Shown: positions 35,223 through 43,925 of the stretch, piece after piece
How positions within the stretch are numbered: the first letter of the stretch is position 1
How the letters are laid out: each line of letters starts with the position of its first letter
Source of the DNA: Microbispora hainanensis
GTDB taxonomy: Bacteria > Actinomycetota > Actinomycetes > Streptosporangiales > Streptosporangiaceae
Direction: 5' to 3'
Assembly (NCBI RefSeq): GCF_006874475.1
Contig: NZ_VIRM01000035.1
Location: 25,790 to 89,789, forward strand
DNA length: 64,000 nt
The notes under the pieces: model-generated
Told to the model about the DNA's origin: nothing
What the model saw: only the letters and a program-made list of their open reading frames with translations
Databases searched by the model: none
Translations under genes and position numbers: made by a program

Positions 35223-35234
35223 GATATTGAGCGC
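35223..35234 (+). promoter_or_regulatory. -10 box of the extra binding-protein gene (leaderless layout)
   Basis: GATATT (35223-35228) ends 6 nt before GTG 35235. Confidence 0.4.
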
Positions 35235-35972
35235 GTGTGGCGTGTCGTTGCCGTGGTCGGCGTCCTTGCGGCCGCGTTCCTGACCGGTGGGTGCGGGAAC
35301 GCGGGCACGCTGGTGGTCGGCGTGCGCCCCGGGCAGCCGGGCCTGGTCACCCGGCTCCCCGACGGGCGCTACAGCGGCTTCGACATCGAGGTCGCGCAAT
35401 ACGTCGCCCGTGCGCTCGGATACCGCGACGACCAGGTCGTCTACACGCTCGACCCCACGCGGGCCGATCTCGTCGTCGGCGCCACCGGCCCGCCGGGCTC
35501 CCGGTATGTCGCCGGCCCCTACCTCGTCACCAGCACCGACATCCTCGTACGGGCCGGCGACCTGTCCGTCCGCCGTCCGCGCGACCTCGCCCGCAAACGC
35601 GTCTGCGCCACCCGGGAGTCCGCCGCGCCGCTCGTGAAGCGGTTCGGCACCCGCTGGCGGCAGGTCTTCCTCGCCGAGGCGAACCTGCCCGCGGCCTGCG
35701 CGCCGCTGCTGGCCTCCGGCAGGACCGACGCGATCGTGGCCGACGCCCCCGTGCTCGCCGGGCTGTCGGCGCAGTATCCCGGCAGGTTCCGCTTCAGCGG
35801 CAGGTCCCTGGCCACCGAGAAGTACGGCATCGCCGCCGAGACGCCCGCGCTGCGCGACCAGGTCGAGGAGGCGCTGCGCCGGATGTTCGACGACGGCACC
35901 TGGAAGCGGACGGTCATCGACCAGCTCGGCACGCTCGCCACCCGCTACACCACTCCCCCGTCCCTCGACTGA
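35235..35972 (+). CDS. Eroded amino acid ABC substrate-binding lipoprotein
   Basis: About 245 residues from GTG 35235. The signal peptide ends in FLTGGC, a weak lipobox with Thr at -3. It aligns with GluB: LVVGVRPGQPGLVTRLPDGRYSGFDIEVAQYVARALG, YLVTSTDILVRAGD and YTTPPSLD. It lacks about 20-30 residues that in GluB hold the ligand-contacting ATYSIT segment, reduced here to VVGATGPPGSR. I infer a paralogue that has lost or changed ligand binding and may act as a modulator. 80 bp after gluD, with its own promoter. Confidence 0.8.
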   Translation: MWRVVAVVGVLAAAFLTGGCGNAGTLVVGVRPGQPGLVTRLPDGRYSGFDIEVAQYVARALGYRDDQVVYTLDPTRADLVVGATGPPGSRYVAGPYLVTSTDILVRAGDLSVRRPRDLARKRVCATRESAAPLVKRFGTRWRQVFLAEANLPAACAPLLASGRTDAIVADAPVLAGLSAQYPGRFRFSGRSLATEKYGIAAETPALRDQVEEALRRMFDDGTWKRTVIDQLGTLATRYTTPPSLD

Positions 35973-36025
35973 TGCGTTGCCGCATTCACACCCCCGGAAG
36001 CGGGCTCGTCCGGCAGGATGCGGTC

Positions 36026-37948
36026 ATGCCCCCCACGCCTGGCCCGAGGCCGTTCTCGCCACGGCCGTCGTCCATCTCCAACGCCGACGTCGCACGCGCC
36101 GGCCGTCGGCTCGGCTTCCCGACCGCGCTGGGCGGGGAGACGTGGTGGGAGGAGGACCGCCCCGCCGAGGGCGGCCGCCGCACCGTCGTCCACCGGGCCG
36201 CCGACGGCTCCCTCGCCGACCTGCTCCCCGCGCCCTGGGACGCCCGTACGCGCGTCCACGAGTACGGCGGCCGGTCCTACGCCGTCGTCCCCGGTCACGG
36301 CATCGTCTTCGCGCACCACGCCGACCAGAGGCTCTATCTCGCCGGGCCCCGCACGCGCGGCGAGCCGGGCGGCCCGGGAGCGGAGCGGCCCCGTCCGGTC
36401 ACGCCGGAGCCCGACGAGCCGGGCACGCTGCGCTACGCCGACCTGCGGGTCCAGGACGGCGCGGGTGGTCCGCGGGTGTGGTGCGTCCGGGAACGCCACC
36501 ACCACGACGCCAAGGTCACCCGCTCGATCGTGGCCGTGGATCCGACCGGGGCCGCCGAGGTCGCCGAGGTGGTCACCGGCAGCGACTTCTACGCCTCGCC
36601 CACGCCGTCCCCCGACGGCCGGCACCTCGCCTACATCTGCTGGAACCACCCGCACATGCCCTGGACCGGCACCGAGCTGCGGGTCACCCGGCTGTCCGAC
36701 GGCGCCACGTGGACGGTGCTGGGCGGGACCGCCGAATCGGTCCTCGCGCCGGTGTGGTGCGACGAGCGGCGCCTGTACGCGGTCTCCGACCGGTCGGGCT
36801 GGTGGAACCTCTACCGGGCCGACATCACCGGATCGTCGTGCGAGCCCCTCTGCCCTGCCGAGGAGGAGTTCGCGGGCCCGCTGTGGCAGCTCGGCGGCCT
36901 GCCGTACGCCGTGCTGGGCGACGGACGGCTCGCCGTGCTGCACGGACGCGGCGACCTGCGCCTCGGCGTCCTCGACCCGGAAACGCGTACGCTCGCCGAC
37001 CTCGACATCCCCTTCCAGGGGTGGGCGCCCGTGCTGCACGGGGACGGCGACGACGTGCTCGTCGGCCTCGGCTATCGGTCGGGCGCGCCACGCTCGGTCG
37101 TCCGGATCGGCACCGCCGGCGGCCCTGGTGACCTGACCGCTCGCGCCGAGGAACTGCGCCGGGAGATCGACGACGTCCCCGCCGATGTCCTCCCGGAGCC
37201 CCGTGCCGTGGAGTTCCGGGTGGCGCCCGGCGTCCGCGTCCACGCGTACCTGTATCCGCCGGAACAGCCGGACGAGGGCGGCGCGCCCTACGTCGTATTC
37301 GTGCACGGCGGGCCCACCGGGCACGCGACGAGCGAGCTCAGCCTGGACAAGGCGTTCTTCACCACCCGCGGCATCGGCGTGCTCGACGTCAACTACGGCG
37401 GATCCAGCGGGTACGGCCGGGCCTACCGGGATCGCCTGCGCGGCCGATGGGGCGTGACCGACGTGGAGGACGTGATCGCCGCGGCCAAGTGGCTGGTCGC
37501 CGAGGGCCTCGCCGACCCCGCCCGGATCGCCGTACGCGGCGCGAGCGCGGGCGGGTGGACGGTCATGGCCGCCTGCGGCGCGTCGGACGTCTTCGCGGGC
37601 GGCGTCTCGGTGGCGGGCGTCAGCGCGCTCGGGCCGCTCGTCGCGGCCACCCACGACTTCGAGTCGCGCTATGTGGAGTGGCTGGTCGGGCCCGAGGACC
37701 GGTATGGCGAGCGAGAGCCGCTGGCCCGGGCCGGCCAGGTGAACTGCCCCATGCTGCTCATGCAGGGCCTCGCCGACCCGGTGGTGCCGCCGGCCCAGTC
37801 GCGGGCGTTCGCCGAGCGCCTGCTGGCGCGCGGCGTGCCCTGCACCTATCTGACGTTCGAGGGCGAGGCCCACGGGTTCCGGCGGCTGGAGACCAAGGCG
37901 GCGGCGCTCGCCGCCGAGCTGTCGTTCTACCTGCAGATCTTCCGCTGA
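36026..37948 (+). CDS. S9-family prolyl oligopeptidase-like peptidase
   Basis: 640 residues. An N-terminal beta-propeller (about 30-370; repeated YASPTPSPDGRHLAYICW, LAPVWCDERRLYAVSD type blades) is followed by an alpha/beta-hydrolase domain. The nucleophile is in RGASAGGWTVMA (Ser near 506), the acid in MQGLADPVVPP (Asp near 583) and the His in EGEAHGFRR (near 616). Matches the dipeptidyl aminopeptidase/acylaminoacyl-peptidase group. No signal peptide, so cytoplasmic. CAGGAT lies 6 nt upstream of the ATG, consistent with a leaderless start. The frame also stays open upstream, within the binding-protein gene. Confidence 0.9.
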   Translation: MPPTPGPRPFSPRPSSISNADVARAGRRLGFPTALGGETWWEEDRPAEGGRRTVVHRAADGSLADLLPAPWDARTRVHEYGGRSYAVVPGHGIVFAHHADQRLYLAGPRTRGEPGGPGAERPRPVTPEPDEPGTLRYADLRVQDGAGGPRVWCVRERHHHDAKVTRSIVAVDPTGAAEVAEVVTGSDFYASPTPSPDGRHLAYICWNHPHMPWTGTELRVTRLSDGATWTVLGGTAESVLAPVWCDERRLYAVSDRSGWWNLYRADITGSSCEPLCPAEEEFAGPLWQLGGLPYAVLGDGRLAVLHGRGDLRLGVLDPETRTLADLDIPFQGWAPVLHGDGDDVLVGLGYRSGAPRSVVRIGTAGGPGDLTARAEELRREIDDVPADVLPEPRAVEFRVAPGVRVHAYLYPPEQPDEGGAPYVVFVHGGPTGHATSELSLDKAFFTTRGIGVLDVNYGGSSGYGRAYRDRLRGRWGVTDVEDVIAAAKWLVAEGLADPARIAVRGASAGGWTVMAACGASDVFAGGVSVAGVSALGPLVAATHDFESRYVEWLVGPEDRYGEREPLARAGQVNCPMLLMQGLADPVVPPAQSRAFAERLLARGVPCTYLTFEGEAHGFRRLETKAAALAAELSFYLQIFR

Positions 37949-37962
37949 GCCTTCCGCCGAGC
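37939..37962. repeat. 12-bp tandem duplication over the S9 peptidase stop
   Basis: CTTCCGCTGAGC (37939-37950, containing the stop) is followed directly by CTTCCGCCGAGC (37951-37962). The copies differ at one base, which turns the second stop into CGA. Confidence 0.8.
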
Positions 37963-37970
37963 GGGGCCGG

Positions 37971-38639
37971 TCACCCGTCCATCCCGGCGAGAAGCGTGCG
38001 CATCCGGTCGATCTCGATGCGCTGGTCCGCGTCGACATGGGTGACGAACTGGTTGATCTCCGACTCCTCTCCTCCCCCGTCGCCGAAGAGCCGCTCCACC
38101 ATGGTCAGCGCTCCCAGGTGGTGCTGGATCATGTCCTCGTAGAAGAGCCGGTCGAACCGCGCACCCTTGGCCTGCTCCAGTTCGGCGAACTGCGCCTCGC
38201 TGAGCATGCCGGGCATGAGCTCTCCACCGCCGTGGTCGTGCCCTCCGCCGGAGCCCACGCTCGGCACCTGCTGGAGCCGTGCCCTGAGCCAGCGCACCAT
38301 CTGGTCGATCTCGTCCTGCTGGGAGATCTCGATCCGCTTGGCGAAACGCGGGAGGTCGCCGCTCTCGCTGCGCCCGGCGACGAGCGCGGTCATGCGCAGA
38401 GCCTGCGAGTGATGCCGGATCATCCCCTGCATGAACCGCACGTCGGCGTCGGTGTACTCCTTGCCGTCGGAGCTCGGCAGCTCACCGGCCGGCAGAACCT
38501 TGCTGCCCTGTCCCGGCGCGCCCGGCTGCACGACGTTCACCGCGGCGGGCGGGGCGGCGGTCTCGGCCGTACAGGCGCTGATCGCGGCGGCGGCCACCGC
38601 GAGCGCGAGAAGCTGCCGCAACGAGGGGGAGGAGATCAT
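37971..38639 (-). CDS. DUF305 lipoprotein (ferritin-like His-rich)
   Basis: 222 residues. Lipoprotein signal with ISAC, a Pro/Gly linker, then two DUF305 repeats: MQGMIRHHSQALRMTALVAG and EDMIQHHLGALTMVERLFG, each with the HH-x-x-A core. Members such as CopM bind copper in other bacteria, and a GGGHDHGGGE stretch here adds possible metal ligands. Most actinobacterial members are uncharacterised, so metal handling at the cell surface is inference. ATG 38639; weak ribosome site. Divergent from the LVIVD gene. Confidence 0.85.
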   Translation of the reverse strand: MISSPSLRQLLALAVAAAAISACTAETAAPPAAVNVVQPGAPGQGSKVLPAGELPSSDGKEYTDADVRFMQGMIRHHSQALRMTALVAGRSESGDLPRFAKRIEISQQDEIDQMVRWLRARLQQVPSVGSGGGHDHGGGELMPGMLSEAQFAELEQAKGARFDRLFYEDMIQHHLGALTMVERLFGDGGGEESEINQFVTHVDADQRIEIDRMRTLLAGMDG

Positions 38640-38836
38640 GGCCTGCGCTCGCTTCGTCGGCGGTTGGGGGACACCGGCCAAACCGGAGGATGTGAAGGGG
38701 TATAGCACATTCAGCCCATATTCAGTTACTGTCCCCCAAACGCCGCGTAGATCTTTTGGGTCGGGCCGGGCCCCGAGATCTGTCGCACGTCGCAATGGGT
38801 CACGCCGGCAAGATCAGAAAAGGAGGGGTGCGGCCC

Positions 38837-40642
38837 TTGAGAATCAGCCGTGCGGCAGCACGTTGGGGACGTGCTGGATTAAGGAAGATCGGAGTCGTCG
38901 CCGCAGGGGCGGTCCTGGTGGGCCTCCTGCCCGCCACGGCCATGGCGGACGACGCCGATCCACGAACCGGCCTGGGGGCAGGCTGGCTGGACGCCCAGCA
39001 GGCGAGCCAGGGGCTGGAGCTCCTGGCCCACCGGGACAAGCCCGAGGGCTTCTACCAGGCCTCCAGCCCGGGCAACGCGTCGTTCGCGAACTCGGACATG
39101 GCCTTCAGCGGCAAGTACGCGTTCGTCGGCAACTTCACCGGTTTCAACATCTACGACGTCTCGACACCCTCCAACCCGGTCCTGACCACGTCCGTGGTGT
39201 GCCCGGGCGGCCAGGGCGACCTGTCGGTGTACGGCAATCTGCTGTTCATGTCGGTCGAGGAGACCCGGGGCCGGATCGACTGCGGCACGCAGGGCGCGAG
39301 CGGCACGGTGAACCCGGACCGCTTCCGCGGCGTCCGGATCTTCGACGTGAGCGACATCAGCAAGCCGACCCAGGTGGCGGCCGTCCAGACCTGCCGCGGC
39401 TCGCACACCCACACCCTGGTGACCGGCAAGAACGACCCGGACAACGTGTACGTCTACGTGCAGGGCACGGCGAGCGTCCGCTCGGGTTCGGAGCTCGCGG
39501 GCTGCGCCAACACCGCGGCGACCGACCCGAACACGTCCCAGTGGCGTATCGAGGTCATCAAGGTGCCGCTGACGGCCCCGCAGAACGCGGCGGTCGTCTC
39601 CACACCGCGCCTGTTCACCGATCCGGAGACCGGGGCGATCAACGGTCTCCAGAACGCCCCGCAGACCCCGCGGCACCCGTCCGGCTCGTCCTGGTCGCCG
39701 TCGCCCGTCACCACCCACTGCCACGACATCACGGCCTACCCGGAGATCGGCCTCGCGGCCGGGGCGTGCGCGGGCAACGGCCTCCTGATCGACATCTCCG
39801 ACCCGGCCAACCCCAAGCGGCTCGACGCGGTGACGGACCCGAACTTCGCCTACTGGCACTCGGCCACGTTCAACAACGACGGGACCAAGGTCGTCTTCAC
39901 CGACGAGTGGGGCGGCGGCACCGGGGCGCGGTGCCGTGTCACCGACGAGCCCTCGTGGGGCGCGGACGCCATCTTCGACATCGTCGACGGCAAGCTGAAG
40001 TTCCGGAGCTACTACAAGCTGCCCGTGCCGCAGACGAACCAGGAGAACTGCGTCGCGCACAACGGGTCGCTCGTTCCCGTGCCCGGCCGGGACATCATGG
40101 TCCAGGCCTGGTATCAGGGCGGCGTCTCGGTGTTCGACTTCACCGACTCGGCCAACCCGCACGAGATCGCGTACTTCGACCGGGGTCCGGTGAGTGAGAC
40201 CTCACTTCTCCTCGGCGGTTTCTGGTCCGCGTACTACTACAACGGCCACGTCTACGGCAGCGAGATCGCCCGCGGGCTCGACGCGTTCAAGCTGGCCGCG
40301 AGCGAGCACCTGGACCAGGCCGAGATCGACGCGGCGGCCACGGCCACCTTCGACCGGTTCAACACCCAGCAACAGCCTCGGGTGACGTGGCCGGCGAGCT
40401 TCCCGCTGGTGCGCGCCTACTACGCGCAGGCGCTGCGCACCGGCACCATGAAGAAGAACACCGCCGACAACGTACGGAAGTTCGTCGACCGGGCCGAGCG
40501 GTTCACGAACGGGCCGCAGAAGAACGCCGCCGTGGCGCAGCTCCGGGCCGTCTCCCACCAGCTCGACACCTCCGTCACAGCGCAGGCGACGCTGGCGAAG
40601 GCGCTCAACGACCTCGCCGACGCGCTCAGCCTCAAGGCCTGA
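38837..40642 (+). CDS. Secreted LVIVD beta-propeller protein
   Basis: About 601 residues. Sec signal peptide (IGVVAAGAVLVGLLPATAMA, cleavage before DDAD). Repeated propeller strands follow: FVGNFTGFNIYDVSTPSNPV, VRIFDVSDISKPTQVA, GLLIDISDPANPKRLD and GVSVFDFTDSANPHEIAYFD, as in LVIVD-repeat proteins. Conserved His residues (RGSHTHTLV, TTHCHDITAY, YWHSATFNND, VAHNGSLVPV) line up between blades and could hold metal. The last 120 residues are helical. A TTG start at 38837 is favoured by AGGAGG at 38821-38826 (spacing 10); ATG 38795 and GTG 38828 are alternatives. Followed by a strong terminator. Function unknown. Confidence 0.8.
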   Translation: MRISRAAARWGRAGLRKIGVVAAGAVLVGLLPATAMADDADPRTGLGAGWLDAQQASQGLELLAHRDKPEGFYQASSPGNASFANSDMAFSGKYAFVGNFTGFNIYDVSTPSNPVLTTSVVCPGGQGDLSVYGNLLFMSVEETRGRIDCGTQGASGTVNPDRFRGVRIFDVSDISKPTQVAAVQTCRGSHTHTLVTGKNDPDNVYVYVQGTASVRSGSELAGCANTAATDPNTSQWRIEVIKVPLTAPQNAAVVSTPRLFTDPETGAINGLQNAPQTPRHPSGSSWSPSPVTTHCHDITAYPEIGLAAGACAGNGLLIDISDPANPKRLDAVTDPNFAYWHSATFNNDGTKVVFTDEWGGGTGARCRVTDEPSWGADAIFDIVDGKLKFRSYYKLPVPQTNQENCVAHNGSLVPVPGRDIMVQAWYQGGVSVFDFTDSANPHEIAYFDRGPVSETSLLLGGFWSAYYYNGHVYGSEIARGLDAFKLAASEHLDQAEIDAAATATFDRFNTQQQPRVTWPASFPLVRAYYAQALRTGTMKKNTADNVRKFVDRAERFTNGPQKNAAVAQLRAVSHQLDTSVTAQATLAKALNDLADALSLKA

Positions 40643-40684
40643 GCCGATCAGGGGCGTCCCGCCGGGGCGGTCCCCACACGACCG

Positions 40685-40714
40685 GGGCCCCCGCCCAGCA
40701 TTGGGCGGGGGCCC
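40685..40714 (+). terminator. Strong hairpin terminator after the LVIVD gene
   Basis: A perfect 13-bp stem (40685-40697 with 40702-40714) around the loop GCAT, 42 bp after the stop. It could also serve transcripts leaving rny on the minus strand. Confidence 0.85.
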
Positions 40715-40765
40715 TTCGCCGTGGGTGCCCCGGGCTCTGGGGCATGAGGGCCGGGGCTATGCCGA

Positions 40766-40909
40766 CCGGGGCTTCATGGGGTGAGGCTCACCGGATGAGC
40801 CTTCGGGGGGGCGCCGCTCACCGGACCGGGGTTCCGGGCGAGGCACCGCCGGGCGAGGCTTACCGGCCGGGGCTTCATGGGGTGAGGCTCTCGGATGGGA
40901 CTTACCGGG
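40766..40909. repeat. Degenerate repeat downstream of the rny stop
   Basis: A 24-bp direct repeat occurs at 40766-40789 and 40867-40890. On the minus strand, CCGG followed by TAAG or TGAG occurs four times (at the rny stop itself and at about 40859, 40816 and 40785). Copies are diverged. Confidence 0.7.
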
Positions 40910-42524
40910 CGAACTCCGTGGCGCGGGACTCGCGGACCACGGTGATCCGGATCTGGCCGGGGTAGGTCAGCTCCTCTTCGACCTGCTTGGCGACGTCCCT
41001 GGCGATGACCTGGGCCTGGATGTCGTCCACGTTGTCGGGCCGGACCATCACCCGGATCTCCCGGCCTGCCTGCATGGCGAAGACCTTGTCGACACCGTCG
41101 TACGACTGGGCGATCTCCTCCAGGCGCTCCAGCCGCTTGACGTACGCCTCCAGCGACTCGCGCCGGGCACCGGGGCGGCTGCCGCTGATCGCGTCCGCGG
41201 CCTGGGTGAGGACCGCCTCGACGGTCTTGACCTCCACCTCGTTGTGGTGCGCCTCAATGGCGTGGACGACGTCCTCGTGCTCGCCGTACCGGCGGGCGAT
41301 CTCCGCGCCGATCATGGCGTGACTGCCCTCGACCTCGTGGGTGAGCGCCTTGCCGATGTCGTGCAGAAGCGCGCACCGCTTGACGAGGTCACGGTCGAGC
41401 CGCAGCTCGGAGGCCATGATTCCGGCGATGTGCGCCGACTCGATCAGGTGCTTGAGCACGTTCTGGCCATAGGAGGTGCGATAGCGGAGCTGGCCCAGCA
41501 GCGTGACCAGCTCGGGGTGCATCTCGGTGATGCCCAGCTCGACCAGGGCGTCCTCTCCCGCCCGCACGCACAGGTCCCGCACCTCGGCCTTGCTGCGCTC
41601 GTACGCCTCCTCGATGCGCTGGGGGTGGATCCGGCCGTCGAGCACCAGCTTCTCGAGCGTCAGCCTGGCCGTCTCGCGCCGGACCGGGTCGAAACACGAC
41701 AGCAGCACCGCCTCCGGCGTGTCGTCGATGATCAGATTGACCCCGGTGGTGGACTCGAAGGCCCTGATGTTGCGGCCCTCGCGGCCGATGATGCGGCCCT
41801 TCATCTCGTCGCCGGGCAGGTGGAGGACGCTCACCACCGACTCGGCCGTCTGCTCGGTGGCGACCCGCTGCACGGCCAGCGTCACGATCTTGCAGGCGCG
41901 CTTCTCGCCCTCCTTCCGGGCCTCGCTCTCGATCTCCCGGACGATCAGCGCGGCCTCGCGCTTGGCCTGATTCTCGATCTCCTTGACCAGCTCCAGCTTG
42001 GCCTGCTCGGCCGTCAGGCCGGCGACCCTCTCCAGGATCTCCTGCCGCCGCTCGGCCACCCGCTCCAGCTCCTCGCGGCGGTCGGCCAGCTCGGTCTCGG
42101 TCTCGGCCAGCTTGCGGGCCCGCTCCGTCTGTCTGCGCGCCTCCTCGTCAAGCCGCTGCTCACGCTCGGCCAGCCGGTTCTCGCGGCGTTCGAGGTCGGA
42201 GCGCAGTTCCTTGAGCTCCGTCTTGAGGATCCGCGCCTCCTCCTCGACCTCCTTGCGCATCAGTGCTGCGCTTTCGCCGAGTGTCTCCGACTTCTTGAGG
42301 ATCTCTCCCGCGTCACGCTCCGCCTTCGTGCGGATCTCCTCGGCCTCACGTCTGGCCCGTTCGAGTTCCTCGTTGACCTCGGCCTTCACCTCGGCGAGCT
42401 GCTCGGGCGAGGGGCCGGACGGTACGACGACGCCGGTACGGCGCATGACTATGACGAGGGCGGCGATCATCACGAGAGCCAGCAGCACTACCGCAACCGC
42501 AAGAACGATCACGATCGTGTCCAT
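40902..42524 (-). CDS. rny: Ribonuclease Y
   Basis: 540 residues. Membrane-anchored endoribonuclease starting mRNA decay. N-terminal membrane helix ([22 protein letters not shown]), a long charged coiled coil (about 45-225), a KH domain with [15 protein letters not shown], and an HD domain with the HD pair in LLHDIGKA and further His in EGSHAMIG and EAHHNEVE. Length matches the family (about 520). Follows recA-recX with a 280-bp gap and has a likely promoter of its own. The stop lies in a repeated CGGTAAG sequence. Confidence 0.95.
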   Translation of the reverse strand: MDTIVIVLAVAVVLLALVMIAALVIVMRRTGVVVPSGPSPEQLAEVKAEVNEELERARREAEEIRTKAERDAGEILKKSETLGESAALMRKEVEEEARILKTELKELRSDLERRENRLAEREQRLDEEARRQTERARKLAETETELADRREELERVAERRQEILERVAGLTAEQAKLELVKEIENQAKREAALIVREIESEARKEGEKRACKIVTLAVQRVATEQTAESVVSVLHLPGDEMKGRIIGREGRNIRAFESTTGVNLIIDDTPEAVLLSCFDPVRRETARLTLEKLVLDGRIHPQRIEEAYERSKAEVRDLCVRAGEDALVELGITEMHPELVTLLGQLRYRTSYGQNVLKHLIESAHIAGIMASELRLDRDLVKRCALLHDIGKALTHEVEGSHAMIGAEIARRYGEHEDVVHAIEAHHNEVEVKTVEAVLTQAADAISGSRPGARRESLEAYVKRLERLEEIAQSYDGVDKVFAMQAGREIRVMVRPDNVDDIQAQVIARDVAKQVEEELTYPGQIRITVVRESRATEFAR

Positions 42525-42749
42525 GCGCGCTCACCCCTCACGACAACTATTGGCAGAGGTCACACGCGCAGCACGGCAGCGCCCGGTGGCGTCACCAGGA
42601 CAAATATCGTCGCAATGCCCGGACACCCCGGGGGGCGGCCGATATGGCCCGAAGGCCGGTCAATGTCTCTCGTCCGTCGTGGTTCACCGTTATGGCAATC
42701 CGCGCTGCGCGGAGTAACTCCTCACTGCGGTCGAGATTAAGCGTCAGAG

Positions 42750-42780
42750 AGGTAACGAGCAAGCAAAGATGCCCTGTCAA
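42750..42780 (-). promoter_or_regulatory. Possible promoter for rny
   Basis: On the minus strand a perfect TTGACA (42775-42780) is followed by TTACCT (42750-42755) after a 19-bp spacer, slightly long. The leader to rny would be about 220 nt. The rest of the 280-bp gap shows no gene I would support. Confidence 0.4.
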
Positions 42781-42804
42781 GTGACTTTTGCGTGGTGCGA
42801 TGGC

Positions 42805-43917
42805 TCACTCGAAGGTGTCCGGAAGCCCATCTGACGGGCTGCCTTCGGCCTCGATCGCCTCTCGGACCACACGGAAGGCCAGCCCCGGCGAGTAGCCCTT
42901 GCGGGCCAGCATGCCGACCAATCGGCGCATGCGCGCCTGTGGCTCCACCCCGCGGGTGGCGGCCAGCTTCCGGTCGACGAGCCTGCGTGCGGTCTCGGCC
43001 TCCTCGTCCGGATCAAGCTGCCCGACCGCGTCCTTGACCGTCTCCTCGGCCACGCCGCGCCGCCGGAGTTCCTGGGCGAGCGCGCGGCGGGCCAGCCCGC
43101 GACCGGTGTGCCGGGAGGTCACCCACGCGGCGGCGAACGCCTCGTCGTCGATGAGCCCGACCTCGGAGAACCGCTCAAGCACGGCGTTCGCCGCATCCTC
43201 GGGCACGTCCCGCTTGCGCAGGGCGTCCGCGAGCTGGGCCCGGGTCTTGGGCGCCATCGTCAGCAGCCGCAGGCAGATGGCCCTGGCCACCGCCTCGGGG
43301 TCGGCAGGCGGCCCCGCGCTCGCCGCGGCGCCCTCCTCCGGCCCGTCGGGAAGCCACTCGTCGGACCTCTTACGCTTCCCCCGGCGTCCCGGCGTGCCCG
43401 GCTCCCCCAAGCCGGCCCAATCTCCACGGCCTGCCCGGTCTCCCGGCCCGCCCGGTCCCTCCGAGCCTGCCCAATCTCCACGGCCTGCCCGGCGTCCCGG
43501 CGCGGCCGACTCCCCCGGGCTTGCCCAGTCTCCCGGCGCGGGCCGTTCTCCCCACCCGCCCGGCTCTTGCAGCCCTGACCGGTCTCCGCGCCCGCGGCCA
43601 CGTCCCTGGCGTCGGCGGCCGGAACGGCCGGCCTCCTGGCCCGCCTCAGCGCGCTCGATCTCCTCGCGGCCGATCTCCTGCTCGCCGATCCTCGAACGCC
43701 CGGTCTTCGCACGTCCGGTCTCCGCATGCGCGTGGTCCGCGCGTCCGCTTTCCGCACGCCCGCTTTCCGCGCGCCGGATCTGCTCGCGGAGGGCGGCGAT
43801 CGTCGCGGAGGCGTCCTCAGCCGGCCTCTGCGGCTCTTCGGCCGGCCCCCAGGGCCCCGAGTTCCAGTCCCCCGGCCCGATCTCGCCGTCCGGGCCAGGG
43901 GGCTCGTCGCGCCTCAT
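42805..43917 (-). CDS. recX: RecX regulatory protein with a long repetitive N-terminal extension
   Basis: 370 residues; usual RecX proteins are about 150-220. The RecX core occupies about 205-370: ARAICLRLLTMAPKTRAQL, VLERFSEVGLIDDEAFAAAWV, RRALAQELRRRGV and RRLVGMLARKGYSPGLAFRVV. It inhibits RecA filament extension. The first ~200 residues are low complexity, Arg/Gly/Glu-rich, with short SGRAE/TGRAK-type repeats and then about 30-residue units starting GDWA and ending PGRR (three copies). Starts 8 bp after the recA stop, so co-transcribed from the SOS promoter. The upstream frame supports no internal start with a good ribosome site, so the extension is taken as real. Confidence 0.88.
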   Translation of the reverse strand: MRRDEPPGPDGEIGPGDWNSGPWGPAEEPQRPAEDASATIAALREQIRRAESGRAESGRADHAHAETGRAKTGRSRIGEQEIGREEIERAEAGQEAGRSGRRRQGRGRGRGDRSGLQEPGGWGERPAPGDWASPGESAAPGRRAGRGDWAGSEGPGGPGDRAGRGDWAGLGEPGTPGRRGKRKRSDEWLPDGPEEGAAASAGPPADPEAVARAICLRLLTMAPKTRAQLADALRKRDVPEDAANAVLERFSEVGLIDDEAFAAAWVTSRHTGRGLARRALAQELRRRGVAEETVKDAVGQLDPDEEAETARRLVDRKLAATRGVEPQARMRRLVGMLARKGYSPGLAFRVVREAIEAEGSPSDGLPDTFE

Positions 43918-43925
43918 GCCTGCGC

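Noticed and set aside
42592..42780. 62-codon frame between recX and rny
   Set aside because: It begins inside the likely rny -35 box, lacks a ribosome site and shows no motif; more likely untranslated leader.
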